From Terriglobia bacterium (GTDB lineage: Bacteria; Acidobacteriota; Terriglobia; Terriglobales; Acidobacteriaceae), in NCBI GenBank assembly GCA_020073665.1, contig JAIQEU010000001.1, forward strand, positions 186,001 through 250,000: 64,000 nt of DNA, written 5' to 3'. Shown here piece after piece: positions 52,441 to 61,100 of the stretch. Both the position numbers and the translations under genes were made by a program. The notes under the pieces were generated by a model. The model was not told the origin of the DNA. It made no database searches and saw nothing but the letters and a program-made list of their open reading frames with translations. Within the stretch, counting starts at the first letter, position 1; every line of letters starts with the position of its first letter.

Positions 52441-54249
52441 TTGCTCGATTTCTTAGGCGATCTCCGACGGACCCACACCTGCGGCGCTCTGCGCGCCTCT
52501 GACGCTGGCCAGACCGCTGTCCTCATGGGATGGGTCAACCGCCGCCGCGACTTCGGCAACCTCGTCTTCATCGACGTGCGTGACCGTACCGGCATCACCC
52601 AGATCGTCTGCGACAAGGAAAGCAACCCCGCGCTGCACGCCAAGGCCGGCGAGCTGCGCAACGAATACGTCATCGCCACCGTCGGCAAGGTCAAGTTGCG
52701 CGAACCGAACACCATCAACAAGAACATCCCCACCGGAGAAGTGGAACTGATCGCCGAAGAGCTGCGCATTCTCAATGAAGCCAAGCAGCCGCCGTTCTTG
52801 CCCTCTGACACCGTTCTGCCCAACGAAGAACTGCGCCTGCAGTACCGCTACATCGATCTCCGCCGCGATGCCATGCAGCGCAACATCGAATTGCGCCACA
52901 AGGTCGCCATCGCCATCCGCGACTATCTTTCCGCCCAGGGCTTCTTCGAAATCGAAACTCCGTTCATGACCCGCTCCACCCCCGAAGGCGCCCGCGACTA
53001 CCTCGTCCCCAGCCGCGTGCAGCCCGGCAGTTTCTACGCCCTGCCGCAATCGCCGCAGCTGTTCAAGCAGATTTTGATGATCTCCGGTTTCGACCGCTAC
53101 TTCCAGATCGTGCGCTGCTTCCGCGACGAAGACCTGCGCGCCGATCGCCAGCCGGAGTTTACCCAGATCGATCTTGAGATGTCTTACCCCCAGCCCGAAC
53201 GCGTCTGGGAAGTGGTCGAAGGCTTCCTCACCGCCGGCTTCAAGGCCGGCGGCTACGAGATCAAGCCGCCCTTTCCCCGCATGGACTACGACGAGGCCAT
53301 CCGCCTCTACGGCATCGACAAGCCTGACCTCCGCTTGCCCGCCTTCACCCCGGTGCGCGACTGCTTCGCCCCTGAAAATCTCGAGACCCTCGGCGTCCAC
53401 CCCGGCCTGCCGGTCATCGCCATCCGCACTCCCAAAGTAGGCGAACTCTCGCGCAAGGAGCGTGACGAAATCAAGACCATGTTCCACACCAAGGGCGGCG
53501 CGAAACTGTTTGAAGATTTCAAACGCCTGGAAAAGAGTTTCCCCGACGCCACTGCGAAAGTTCGCGAAAAAGCCGGCGCCGCCGCCGCCGACCTGATCGT
53601 GCTGGTCACCGGCTCGACCCAGTCCGGAGAACTGAAGAGCCCCGGCGTCCGCAAAGTCTCACCGCAGGAACTCGCCATCTACGCCTCCGCCGGTCTGTTG
53701 CGCGTGGCCCTGGCTCAGAAATATTCCGGCCGTCATGGCTGCTTCCAGCCTGGAGACTTCCGTTTCCTCTGGGTCACCAACTTCCCCATGTTCGAATACG
53801 ACGAGACCGAACAGCGCTGGAACGCCGCCCACCACCCCTTCACTTCGCCGCACGAGCAAGACATGGACAAGCTCGAGTCCGACCCCGCTGCCGTCCGCGC
53901 CCTCGCCTACGACGTGGTACTGAACGGAACCGAACTGGGCTCCGGCTCCATCCGTATTCATCGCCAGGACATCCAGCGAAAAATCTTCCACGCCCTCGGC
54001 CTGACCGAAGCCGAAGCTAAGTCGCGCTTCGGATTTTTCCTCGAAGCCCTGGAATACGGCACCCCTCCCCACGGGGGAATCGCCCTCGGCCTCGACCGCA
54101 TCGTCATGATTCTGGCCGGCGCCGACAGCCTGCGCGAAGTCATCCCCTTCCCCAAAACCGCCCGCGCCGTGGACCTGATGGTGGACGCTCCCACCCCGGT
54201 CAGCGAGGCCCAGCTAAAGGAGTTAGGCATCCAAGTCAGCAAGAATTGA
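52441..54249 (+). CDS. aspS: Aspartyl-tRNA synthetase
   Basis: 602 residues, bacterial type with a GAD insertion (about 290-400). N-terminal OB fold: MGWVNRRRDFGNLVFIDVRD. Motif 2: FQIVRCFRDEDLRADRQPEF; motif 3: GGIALGLDRIVMILAGADSL. TTG start supported by GAAGGG (52429-52434) 6 nt upstream. Whether it is discriminating or also charges tRNA-Asn cannot be decided here. Confidence 0.97.
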   Translation: MLDFLGDLRRTHTCGALRASDAGQTAVLMGWVNRRRDFGNLVFIDVRDRTGITQIVCDKESNPALHAKAGELRNEYVIATVGKVKLREPNTINKNIPTGEVELIAEELRILNEAKQPPFLPSDTVLPNEELRLQYRYIDLRRDAMQRNIELRHKVAIAIRDYLSAQGFFEIETPFMTRSTPEGARDYLVPSRVQPGSFYALPQSPQLFKQILMISGFDRYFQIVRCFRDEDLRADRQPEFTQIDLEMSYPQPERVWEVVEGFLTAGFKAGGYEIKPPFPRMDYDEAIRLYGIDKPDLRLPAFTPVRDCFAPENLETLGVHPGLPVIAIRTPKVGELSRKERDEIKTMFHTKGGAKLFEDFKRLEKSFPDATAKVREKAGAAAADLIVLVTGSTQSGELKSPGVRKVSPQELAIYASAGLLRVALAQKYSGRHGCFQPGDFRFLWVTNFPMFEYDETEQRWNAAHHPFTSPHEQDMDKLESDPAAVRALAYDVVLNGTELGSGSIRIHRQDIQRKIFHALGLTEAEAKSRFGFFLEALEYGTPPHGGIALGLDRIVMILAGADSLREVIPFPKTARAVDLMVDAPTPVSEAQLKELGIQVSKN

Positions 54250-54364
54250 CCTTTCCTGCGTTCACGTCCCGGCCGGGATTTCCGCCCTTTCGCGCCCCGG
54301 TCGCGGCCTCACCACACCGAAGTAATGTTGACGATTCCCTGTTTGGTTGTAATGCTCCTTACTA

Positions 54365-54844
54365 ATGCCGCCAAAGGGGAAACAGTTCGGCAAGCGTAAC
54401 CGCCCGCCGCGCATCCGTGTCCCCAATCAGGAACGGGCATTATTCACCGTCGATGCCAGCCGCTTCATCGGAATCATTCAGCGGCTTTCACTTACCGGGG
54501 GTTCGGCCATCCTTGCCAAGGGCCCGATTCCTCCAGGAACAACGGGAGAAATGAGCTTGAGTACGGTGTTTGGGAAGGTCACGGCCCACATCGAATTTCT
54601 ACACGCCGGGGCCGATGGCGTACCTCTGGCCCAGGCCTTCCGTTTCGTCGCAATGGACGACACCAGCACCCAGCGCTTCGAGGCCGCCGCCAAGCAAATG
54701 GAAAATGCCGGCTTCAGCGATGTGGAAGAAAAAGAAGACTCTCTCGGCGACCTGGCCGCCAGCAGTTTGAGCAAACTCCGCGACAGCATTCGCCGCCTTT
54801 CGGGCGCGCTCTCCACCGGCCGAAGCGCTGGCGCCAAGCACTGA
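54365..54844 (+). CDS. PilZ-like domain protein
   Basis: 159 residues. After a basic N-terminus (GKQFGKRNRPPRIRVP) comes DASRFIGIIQRLSLTGGSAI, the D/NxSxxG-type strand-turn of PilZ. Later VTAHIEFLHAGADG and FRFVAMDDTSTQRFEAAA follow. The RxxxR half of the c-di-GMP motif may be provided by RNRPPRIR but is not canonical, so nucleotide binding is uncertain. No signal peptide. Conservatively a PilZ-fold protein. Confidence 0.62.
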   Translation: MPPKGKQFGKRNRPPRIRVPNQERALFTVDASRFIGIIQRLSLTGGSAILAKGPIPPGTTGEMSLSTVFGKVTAHIEFLHAGADGVPLAQAFRFVAMDDTSTQRFEAAAKQMENAGFSDVEEKEDSLGDLAASSLSKLRDSIRRLSGALSTGRSAGAKH

Positions 54845-54947
54845 ACCGTCACCCGAAATTCACCCCACATCACAGCCAACCCCCCGTCCCTTCCGGTATT
54901 ATTTCCCTCCGTTCGCGGGTATCTTTAAGATAAGAGGAACTCAACCC

Positions 54948-55448
54948 ATGCGCAGATTGCTCATCACCGCACTCATTCTTGCGGTCGCAACCATATCTCT
55001 GGCCCAGCATGTTCCCGACGAGCAGATCACCAAGGGACAACCGGAAACCGTGCTCTCCGGCATCGACGTCTACCGCTCCACGCTGAAGCAGGTCATCGCC
55101 ATGTACGGCAAGCCGGCCTCCCAGGAAAAAGACGCGCAGGGACTGCCCATCTACATCTGGCAGAAGTCCGGAATCAAGATGCAGATCGGCACCGACTACG
55201 ACAACCCCGAAAAGGTCTATGCCGTCCACGTCTGGGGCGCCAAGCCCGCGGGCAAACTTGGCCTCACGGGCAAGGGCCTGGCCCTCGGTTGCGATAAGGA
55301 TTGCGTGAAGAAGATCTACGGCGACCGGCTGATTGAGCACCATCCCGACGAGGCCATGGTGGTGTTTGTAGAAGGCACAGAGCTCACCATCGGCTTCGAC
55401 GACCACGGCCACATCAACCACCTGGCCCTGGTCGGCGAAGTGGAATAA
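54948..55448 (+). CDS. Secreted hypothetical protein
   Basis: 166 residues with signal peptide MRRLLITALILAVATISLAQ. Mixed alpha/beta body: VYRSTLKQVIAMYGKPASQE, GIKMQIGTDYDNPEKVYAVH, and a CDKDC pair that could form a disulfide. GAGGAA precedes the ATG. Family not recognised. Confidence 0.6.
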   Translation: MRRLLITALILAVATISLAQHVPDEQITKGQPETVLSGIDVYRSTLKQVIAMYGKPASQEKDAQGLPIYIWQKSGIKMQIGTDYDNPEKVYAVHVWGAKPAGKLGLTGKGLALGCDKDCVKKIYGDRLIEHHPDEAMVVFVEGTELTIGFDDHGHINHLALVGEVE

Positions 55449-55464
55449 CCCGCAGCCGCGCACA

Positions 55465-55899
55465 TCAGTTCTTCCGTTGGCGGGCTGCGTAGGCTGCCAC
55501 CTTCAACCGGTTCCCGCATAGCTGCATGCTGCACCAGCGTCGCGTTCCCTTCTTGCTGGTGTCGTGGAAGTGCAGCACGCACTGATCGCACTTGCGGACT
55601 CGCTTGCGGTCCACGGTTGCGAACAGCATGGCCGCTGCGCGCGCCAGCGGAGCCAGCAGATCCTCTGGCTGTTTAGATTCGAACCATAGCTCCATCGCGG
55701 GCGCGCTACTCGTCGTCTTCAGCCGGGTACGCATCGGATGTTTCGCCATCAGCTGATTCAGTTCATTGCTTGTATCGCGATGCACTGCAGCCCCACGTTC
55801 CCAAGCCAGGACCTCCTTTCGTAGCAGTTCTCGCAGTTTCCACGCGACTTCCAGAGCCCGCCGCGCCCGTGTCGTGATCCGCCTCGGCTCTTGCGCCTC
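55465..55899 (-). pseudogene. 5'-truncated CGNR zinc-finger (ABATE) regulator
   Basis: The open frame contains the full CGNR zinc finger: VRKCDQCVLHF, RRWCSMQLCGNRLKVAAY. Upstream of the first usable start (GTG 55785) the frame still encodes family-like helix sequence (TRARRALEVAWKLRELLRKE). It then hits a stop at 55900-55902, and no ABATE N-terminus follows in frame before mutL begins on the other strand. About 60 residues are missing, so it is likely a decayed gene; initiation at GTG 55785 would give a 106-residue zinc-finger stub. Confidence 0.65.
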
Positions 55900-55976
55900 T
55901 CAACCACCTCCCCGACCGCCGCTTGTACAATAGGTTTTCGTCTTGAAACCCGAGACGGGAATCTCGAAACCGCCCC

Positions 55977-57965
55977 ATGGGTAAAATCCACGTCCTCCCC
56001 GAGCACGTCGCCAACAAGATCGCCGCCGGCGAGGTGGTGGAGCGTCCCGCCTCCGTGGTCAAGGAACTGCTCGAGAACTCGCTCGACGCCGGCTCCACCC
56101 GCATTCGCATCCAAGTCGAGGCCGGAGGCAAGAAGCTCATTCAGGTCACCGACAACGGCTGCGGCATGGTCCGCGACGATGCCCTGCTCGCCTTCGAGCG
56201 ACACGCCACCTCCAAGATCAAAGACGCCGAAGACCTGCTCAGCGTGGCCACCCTCGGCTTCCGCGGCGAAGCCCTGCCTTCCATCGGTTCAGTCTCCCGC
56301 CTCCGCCTCGAAACCCGCGCCCCCGATGAGCCCTCCGGCACTATCGTCGAAATCAACGGCGGCAAGATTTTCAAAGTGGAAGAGGCCGGGCTGCCCGCTG
56401 GAACCTCCATCACCATCCGCGACCTGTTCTTCAACATCCCCGCGCGCAAGAAGTTTCTCAAGGCCGAGTCCACCGAACTGTCGCACATCGCTTCGCTGGT
56501 CACGCACTATGCCCTGGCTCATCCCGACAAGCACTTCGAGCTGCACTCCGCCACCAACGCCATGCTGGTGGCCCCGCCGGTGGCCGGCTACAGCGAACGC
56601 GTCTACCAGGTTTTCGGCAAAGAGACGCTCGACCAGATGATCCCGGTCGCCGCCGTGCAGCCGCTAGAACGTATCGGCCTGCCGCAACCGCCCCCGTGGA
56701 GAAGAAGCGACCCATCTGGTGGGAATCAACAGGAACCCGGTGAAGTCCTGGACCCCGCCCCCTTCGGCGAAATGCGCGTCCACGGCTTCGTCTCTAAACC
56801 CGAAATCCAGAAACTCAACCGCAACTCCATCTACGTCTTCGTCAACGGACGCCTCATCCGCGACCGCCTTGTCCAGCACGCCCTCACCGAGGCTTACCGC
56901 AACATCCTGCCGCCCACGGTTTATCCGGTCGTGCTGCTGTTTCTGGAATTGCCCAGCGGCGAGGTTGACGTCAACGTGCACCCCTCGAAAACCGAAGTCC
57001 GCTTCCGCCAGGGGACGGTAATGCACGATTTCGTGCGCGATTCCGTTCGCGCCGCGTTGATGAAAGCCCGCCCGGTGCCGCAATTCGCCGTCGAAATCAA
57101 TGCCCGCCCCACCGCCACCCCATCGCTCACTCCCGGTGCTCGCGCTGGCAATGTAGCAGCCTCCGCTGCCTGGCGAGATTTGTATGCCCCGGCCGAAGCG
57201 ACGGGCTTCTCCCTGCAAGCCCCGGTTCCACCGCCGGTCAACGAAAACTTTCAGTTTGGTGAAGCCTTCCGTGTAGAAGGCAATGCCGCCCTCTCGCTGG
57301 CCCGCGCCCCGCAACTTATTCCCACTGACGGCTGCACACCGCCAGTCCCCGATGAGCCCGAGGCTCCCAGCGATCTTGCGCCCTCGCTGGCCTCGCTAAA
57401 ACCGTTGGGACAGATCCGCGAGTCGTTCATCCTGGCTGTCAATCACGAGGGCCTCTGGATCGTGGATCAGCACGTCGCCCACGAGCGCGTCCTGTTTGAA
57501 AAAATCCTGAAGCAGCGCGCCGCCCTCAAAGTCGAAAGCCAGCGCCTGCTGATGCCGCTGCTTGTGGAACTCACGCCCGCTCAGCAAGCGGTGTTTTCCG
57601 AAATCTCCGACGAGCTTGCCCAGAACGGATTTGAGGCCGAGCCCTTCGGCTCCCGCAGCATCGCGGTAAAGATCGCTCCGGCTGGCGTGGACGCTACTCA
57701 AGTCGAACACATGCTGCACGAACTGCTCGACCAACTCTCCCGCGAAGAGCAGTCCATCAACTTGGAAAAAGTTCGCGCCCGCATCGCCGCCAGCATCGCC
57801 TGCCACGCCGCCATCAAAGTCAACATGCCGCTGGAACAAAATAAAATGGAATGGCTCCTCGCCGAACTCGCCAAAACCGACTGCCCCATGTCCTGCCCTC
57901 ACGGCAGGCCGGTAGTCCTGCGCTACTCGTTGAAAGATATTCAGAAAGCGTTCAAGCGAATCTAG
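55977..57965 (+). CDS. mutL: DNA mismatch repair protein MutL
   Basis: 662 residues. GHKL ATPase motifs: ELLENSLDAGSTRI, VTDNGCGM, ATLGFRGEALPSI. The C-terminal endonuclease-type domain is present: VDQHVAHERVLFE (DQHAx2Ex4E with Ala replaced by Val), IACHAAIK and SCPHGRPV. It therefore resembles the nicking MutL of MutH-less bacteria. A Pro/Ala-rich linker spans about 370-455. Confidence 0.96.
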   Translation: MGKIHVLPEHVANKIAAGEVVERPASVVKELLENSLDAGSTRIRIQVEAGGKKLIQVTDNGCGMVRDDALLAFERHATSKIKDAEDLLSVATLGFRGEALPSIGSVSRLRLETRAPDEPSGTIVEINGGKIFKVEEAGLPAGTSITIRDLFFNIPARKKFLKAESTELSHIASLVTHYALAHPDKHFELHSATNAMLVAPPVAGYSERVYQVFGKETLDQMIPVAAVQPLERIGLPQPPPWRRSDPSGGNQQEPGEVLDPAPFGEMRVHGFVSKPEIQKLNRNSIYVFVNGRLIRDRLVQHALTEAYRNILPPTVYPVVLLFLELPSGEVDVNVHPSKTEVRFRQGTVMHDFVRDSVRAALMKARPVPQFAVEINARPTATPSLTPGARAGNVAASAAWRDLYAPAEATGFSLQAPVPPPVNENFQFGEAFRVEGNAALSLARAPQLIPTDGCTPPVPDEPEAPSDLAPSLASLKPLGQIRESFILAVNHEGLWIVDQHVAHERVLFEKILKQRAALKVESQRLLMPLLVELTPAQQAVFSEISDELAQNGFEAEPFGSRSIAVKIAPAGVDATQVEHMLHELLDQLSREEQSINLEKVRARIAASIACHAAIKVNMPLEQNKMEWLLAELAKTDCPMSCPHGRPVVLRYSLKDIQKAFKRI

Positions 57966-57972
57966 GCAAGAC

Positions 57973-58201
57973 GTCAGCTTCTAGCCCTTAGCTTAGCCGC
58001 GTAGCGGCGACAGAATGCAGCCCACGGCGCAAGCCGTGGCTAAAGTACAAATCTTGCAAGCCCCAAAGGGACGAAAGAAATAAATCTATGCCGCACCGAA
58101 GATGCACATTCGATCTGACCGCACCGGCTGAAAGCTGACAGCTGATGGCTGACGGCTGTGTTTTAATGGCTAAGAGCTAATAGCTAGCAGCTAGAAGCTG
58201 T
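57973..58201. repeat. Cluster of hairpins and AGCT/CTGA repeats
   Basis: The gap holds an AGCTTCTAG unit, GCCGC-gta-GCGGC (57996-58008), CCACGGC-gcaa-GCCGTGG (58022-58039, GNRA-type loop) and a long AGCTGACAGCTGATGGCTGA run (58126-58201). The run ends 5 bp before the next start codon. No ORF. The CACGGC hairpin matches the cores at 2401 and 12772. Confidence 0.6.
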
Positions 58202-58206
58202 CTTCC

Positions 58207-59106
58207 ATGACCGACCACGACCTCATCCAGCTTCGCCGCGAAAAATGGCGCCTCAACGGCCAGACCGTGCGCACCCTCGAAGACGCCCGCGCCTTCATCG
58301 AGTCGGTCGGATTTTGCCTGATGTATCCCATGTCTCCGCCCGTGCTCGTCCCCACGTTCCTCGGCGCCTGGACAGGCTCAAACGAAAAGCTCCCCACCTG
58401 GCAGCATGCCTACGCCGATCCCCGCGCCCAGGAAGCTACCGACCTGATGGTCCGCCTGCTGCGCGAGCACGCCGCCTACGAAGCCAACCTGTTCGACGAC
58501 AACAACGCCTTCCTGGTGGCCGCTTCAGTCTTTCCTTATTTCTATGCCCTGGTCGGCGAACGCAATCCCAAGCAGCCTCCCAAGCCCGGCCCGCGCGGCG
58601 AGCCCTCGCAACTGGTGTGTGATGTCTTCGAGGCAGTCCGCCGCGACGGTCCCGTCACCAAGCAGCAACTCCGCGAGACCTTGGGCGGAGGCATTTCCCT
58701 CGTCGCCCTCGATCACGCCTTGGGCGAGCTCTGGTCGAAACTGCGCATCACCCGGGTGGACTACAAACCCGGCGAGGGCGGGTTCTGGGACGTCCTCTAC
58801 CGCTGGTCACCCGACGCCGTCCGCGAAGGCATAGGCCTCTCCGTCGGAGAAGCGCTCTCCGCCCTGATCTCCAAGTATCTGACCTGCGTGATCGCTGCCG
58901 ACGAGTCGGAACTCGAAGTCTTCTTTGGCAACTTCGTTCCGCGCTCGCGCGTGAAGGAAACCGTAAACGCCTTGGTCAACGCCCGCGAACTGAGTTTTCT
59001 GCGCGTAGGCAACCGCTCCCTTATCCAGATCACCCCCAGCCCCGAACCAGTCAAGCGCGACAAAACCCACGCCCCTCGCCGAACTCCAGCCCCGCGCCGG
59101 GCCTGA
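58207..59106 (+). CDS. Winged-helix protein related to YcaQ/AlkZ-type glycosylases
   Basis: 299 residues. The N-terminal TLEDARAFIESVGFCLMYPM and the SVFPYFYALVGERN segment fit proteins annotated as AlkZ-related or winged-helix, as I remember that family. A winged-helix segment follows (about 140-215, VFEAVRRDGPVTKQQLRETL). The C-terminal SALISKYLTCVIAADESELE and the FVPRSRVKETVNALVNAREL helices are also consistent. The catalytic QxD of YcaQ is not evident. A role in DNA repair near mutL is attractive but unproven. Confidence 0.5.
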   Translation: MTDHDLIQLRREKWRLNGQTVRTLEDARAFIESVGFCLMYPMSPPVLVPTFLGAWTGSNEKLPTWQHAYADPRAQEATDLMVRLLREHAAYEANLFDDNNAFLVAASVFPYFYALVGERNPKQPPKPGPRGEPSQLVCDVFEAVRRDGPVTKQQLRETLGGGISLVALDHALGELWSKLRITRVDYKPGEGGFWDVLYRWSPDAVREGIGLSVGEALSALISKYLTCVIAADESELEVFFGNFVPRSRVKETVNALVNARELSFLRVGNRSLIQITPSPEPVKRDKTHAPRRTPAPRRA

Positions 59107-59110
59107 ATCG

Positions 59111-59139
59111 CTTTCCTCTGCGTCCTCTGTGGTTAAAGA
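59111..59139. repeat. CCTCTGCGTCCTCTGTGGTTAA repeat
   Basis: CTTTCCTCTGCGTCCTCTGT followed by GGTTAAAG between the AlkZ-like gene and cmk. Almost the same as the unit at 17681-17708. Confidence 0.6.
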
Positions 59140-59174
59140 TTCTTCTTGTCCCCGTGTACAATCTTGAGTTCCTA

Positions 59175-59864
59175 ATGCCCGAGTCCCCGCAGCGCAAACT
59201 CATCATCGCCATCGACGGCCCCGCCGGCGCCGGCAAGAGCACCATCGCATCCCGCCTCGCCCGCAAGCTGGGATACATTAACCTCGAAAGCGGCGCCATG
59301 TATCGCGCTCTGGCCCTCAAAGCCATCGAGTGGGACGTCTCCTTCGACGACGAAGCTGCTCTGCTCCGGTTGGCCCTCAATTCCCGCATCCAGCTCGAAC
59401 CCAGCGTGGGCGGCAACCGCGTCCTGCTCGACGGCCGCGACGTCACCCCCCGCGTTCGTGAGCAGGACGTCAGCGAAGCCGCCTCCCGCGTCTCCGTTCA
59501 TCCCAAGGTTCGTGAGTGGATGGTTGCCCGCCAGCAGGAAATGGGCGACACGGGCGGCATCGTGATGGAAGGCCGGGACATCGGCACCGTGGTCTTTCCC
59601 CACGCCGACGTAAAAATCTTCCTCGATGCCGATCCCGTGATCCGCGAACAGCGCCGCCTGCAGCAGCAGCACCTGATGGGCAAAGCCGCCGAAGCCACCG
59701 CCGCCGAGTTGCGCGAACGCGACCGCCGCGACCGCACCCGCGCCGCTTCCCCGCTGGTCCCCGCCGCCGATGCACTCGTCCTCGACTCCACCGGCATGTC
59801 AGAAGATGAAGTACTGCAGAGAGTAGAAGAACTGGTCGAACGAAAGCGGATCGCCGCCGGCTAG
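59175..59864 (+). CDS. cmk: Cytidylate kinase
   Basis: 229 residues, P-loop kinase converting (d)CMP to (d)CDP. The P-loop is IAIDGPAGAGKSTIASRLA. LESGAMYRALAL and GIVMEGRDIGTVVFP are Cmk signatures, and the lid is RERDRRDRTRAASPL. ATG 59175 gives the standard N-terminus; a GTG at 59154 would add seven residues. Confidence 0.95.
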   Translation: MPESPQRKLIIAIDGPAGAGKSTIASRLARKLGYINLESGAMYRALALKAIEWDVSFDDEAALLRLALNSRIQLEPSVGGNRVLLDGRDVTPRVREQDVSEAASRVSVHPKVREWMVARQQEMGDTGGIVMEGRDIGTVVFPHADVKIFLDADPVIREQRRLQQQHLMGKAAEATAAELRERDRRDRTRAASPLVPAADALVLDSTGMSEDEVLQRVEELVERKRIAAG

Positions 59865-60050
59865 CGGTGCCAGTGCGATTCGAATCGGGCACGCCTTCTA
59901 CAAGCTGCGGAAAAGCGCCAATCCGGATAGGCCACGGAAGGGGACGACTTCAGTCTTCCCGTAAGGCGCTGGCCCAAGAACCCGGAGTGCCCCCGCAACT
60001 TCCAGAATAGAAGCAGAACGAGCAAGGTGACTTGGGTCTGGTTGTCCCGG

Positions 60051-60077
60051 TTGGTGTAGTCGCGATTTTTCGCCAAC
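60051..60077. repeat. REP-like repeat R1 (half unit)
   Basis: TTGGTGTAGTCGCGATTTTT followed by CGCCAAC. It matches the right arm of R2 (61022-61047) closely. Only one arm is present. It lies in the 348-bp gap between cmk and the PEP-CTERM gene; the rest of that gap shows no other feature. Confidence 0.65.
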
Positions 60078-60212
60078 TATTGTCCCCCGTACCCGCCAGT
60101 TGACTAGCGGCCTGGGTGGGAGCACAATCCTGCTTATCTTTTCGTTCGGCAGTTACGTTTGATGCTGAGCGACGCGCCCCTTTTCGAATCTTGTCCCTTC
60201 GGGAGGCACTCC

Positions 60213-60884
60213 ATGAAAAGGATTCCAATTCTCCTCAGCGTGTTGCTAGCCTTGGCTGCTTTTTCCAGCGCCGACACTATCAATCTAACTTCTGGATCCG
60301 GGAAGCTATATCCCTTTGAGGTAGCTCCCGGATTTACTTTTCATTTCTATGGTGGTGGTTATGGCATCGCCATCCCCGCAGCCCTGGACGACCCCGCGGG
60401 CAGCCTGTGGGATTGCCACCCATGCGATCCTACGCATTTTGACTCTCCACTCTTCTTCGCTGCGGGCGATTTCACGCTCGACAAGCAGTTTGTATCAGGG
60501 ATGATCGGCTTCAATGCTGTCTCGTTTGTCTCGAGTCTTGCCCCCAATGGCGTTCTGACCATTAAGTTCACAGCGACTCCTGACCTTTACCTGCTTCTGG
60601 GCATTTCTCACCAAACCGGTCCCTTCGTCTGGGGAAACCCAAACCAGCACTGGTACATCACGGCGCAGTTCACGCCTTTCAGCGGAAGCGGGTTGTCTGG
60701 CTTCTATACGTTCGCGGGAGCGACGTTTAGCAGCTCCAGTTCGCCCATCCCTGAGCCTGCGACGATAGTGCTCTTCGGAACCGGAGTGTTGCCCATACTG
60801 TTCGGGGTTCGAAGAAGGTTTTCCCGAACCAATCCCAGAATCAAAGGTTCGATGGACGGATCTCTTCCCAACCCAGACGCCTAG
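60213..60884 (+). CDS. PEP-CTERM sorting-signal protein
   Basis: 223 residues: signal peptide (PILLSVLLALAAFSSAD), a beta-rich secreted body, and near the C-terminus SPIPEPATIVLFGTGVLPIL followed by FGVRRRF. That is a PEP motif, membrane helix and Arg cluster, the PEP-CTERM signal processed by exosortase. Unusually, ~20 residues follow the Arg cluster. GGGAGG precedes ATG 60213. No exosortase or EPS genes are in the window. Less GC-rich than the flanking housekeeping genes. Confidence 0.85.
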   Translation: MKRIPILLSVLLALAAFSSADTINLTSGSGKLYPFEVAPGFTFHFYGGGYGIAIPAALDDPAGSLWDCHPCDPTHFDSPLFFAAGDFTLDKQFVSGMIGFNAVSFVSSLAPNGVLTIKFTATPDLYLLLGISHQTGPFVWGNPNQHWYITAQFTPFSGSGLSGFYTFAGATFSSSSSPIPEPATIVLFGTGVLPILFGVRRRFSRTNPRIKGSMDGSLPNPDA

Positions 60885-60980
60885 TGGCGCGTCCAGCCTG
60901 ATTCGTTGCCTAAGCCGGGAGGCCCTGAAAGTGCGCGACTTCTCGCCGCGCCCCAGCGCAGGAGTCAGGCGCACCCCTCG

Positions 60981-61047
60981 TTGACGTAAATCAGCGCGAT
61001 TACACCAATAACCAGGTCAATGAGTGTAATCGCGATTTTTCGCCAAC
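60981..61047. repeat. REP-like palindromic repeat R2
   Basis: Left arm CGCGATTACACCAATAACC and right arm GGTCAATGAGTGTAATCGCG then ATTTTTCGCCAAC form an imperfect inverted repeat. It lies between the PEP-CTERM and FG-GAP genes, which converge. Full-length copies recur at 62385 and 63883. Confidence 0.7.
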
Positions 61048-61100
61048 GGGGTCTCGTCCGCAGAATGCCCTCGGTTCGGAGTAGTCTTTTCAGCGGGTCA

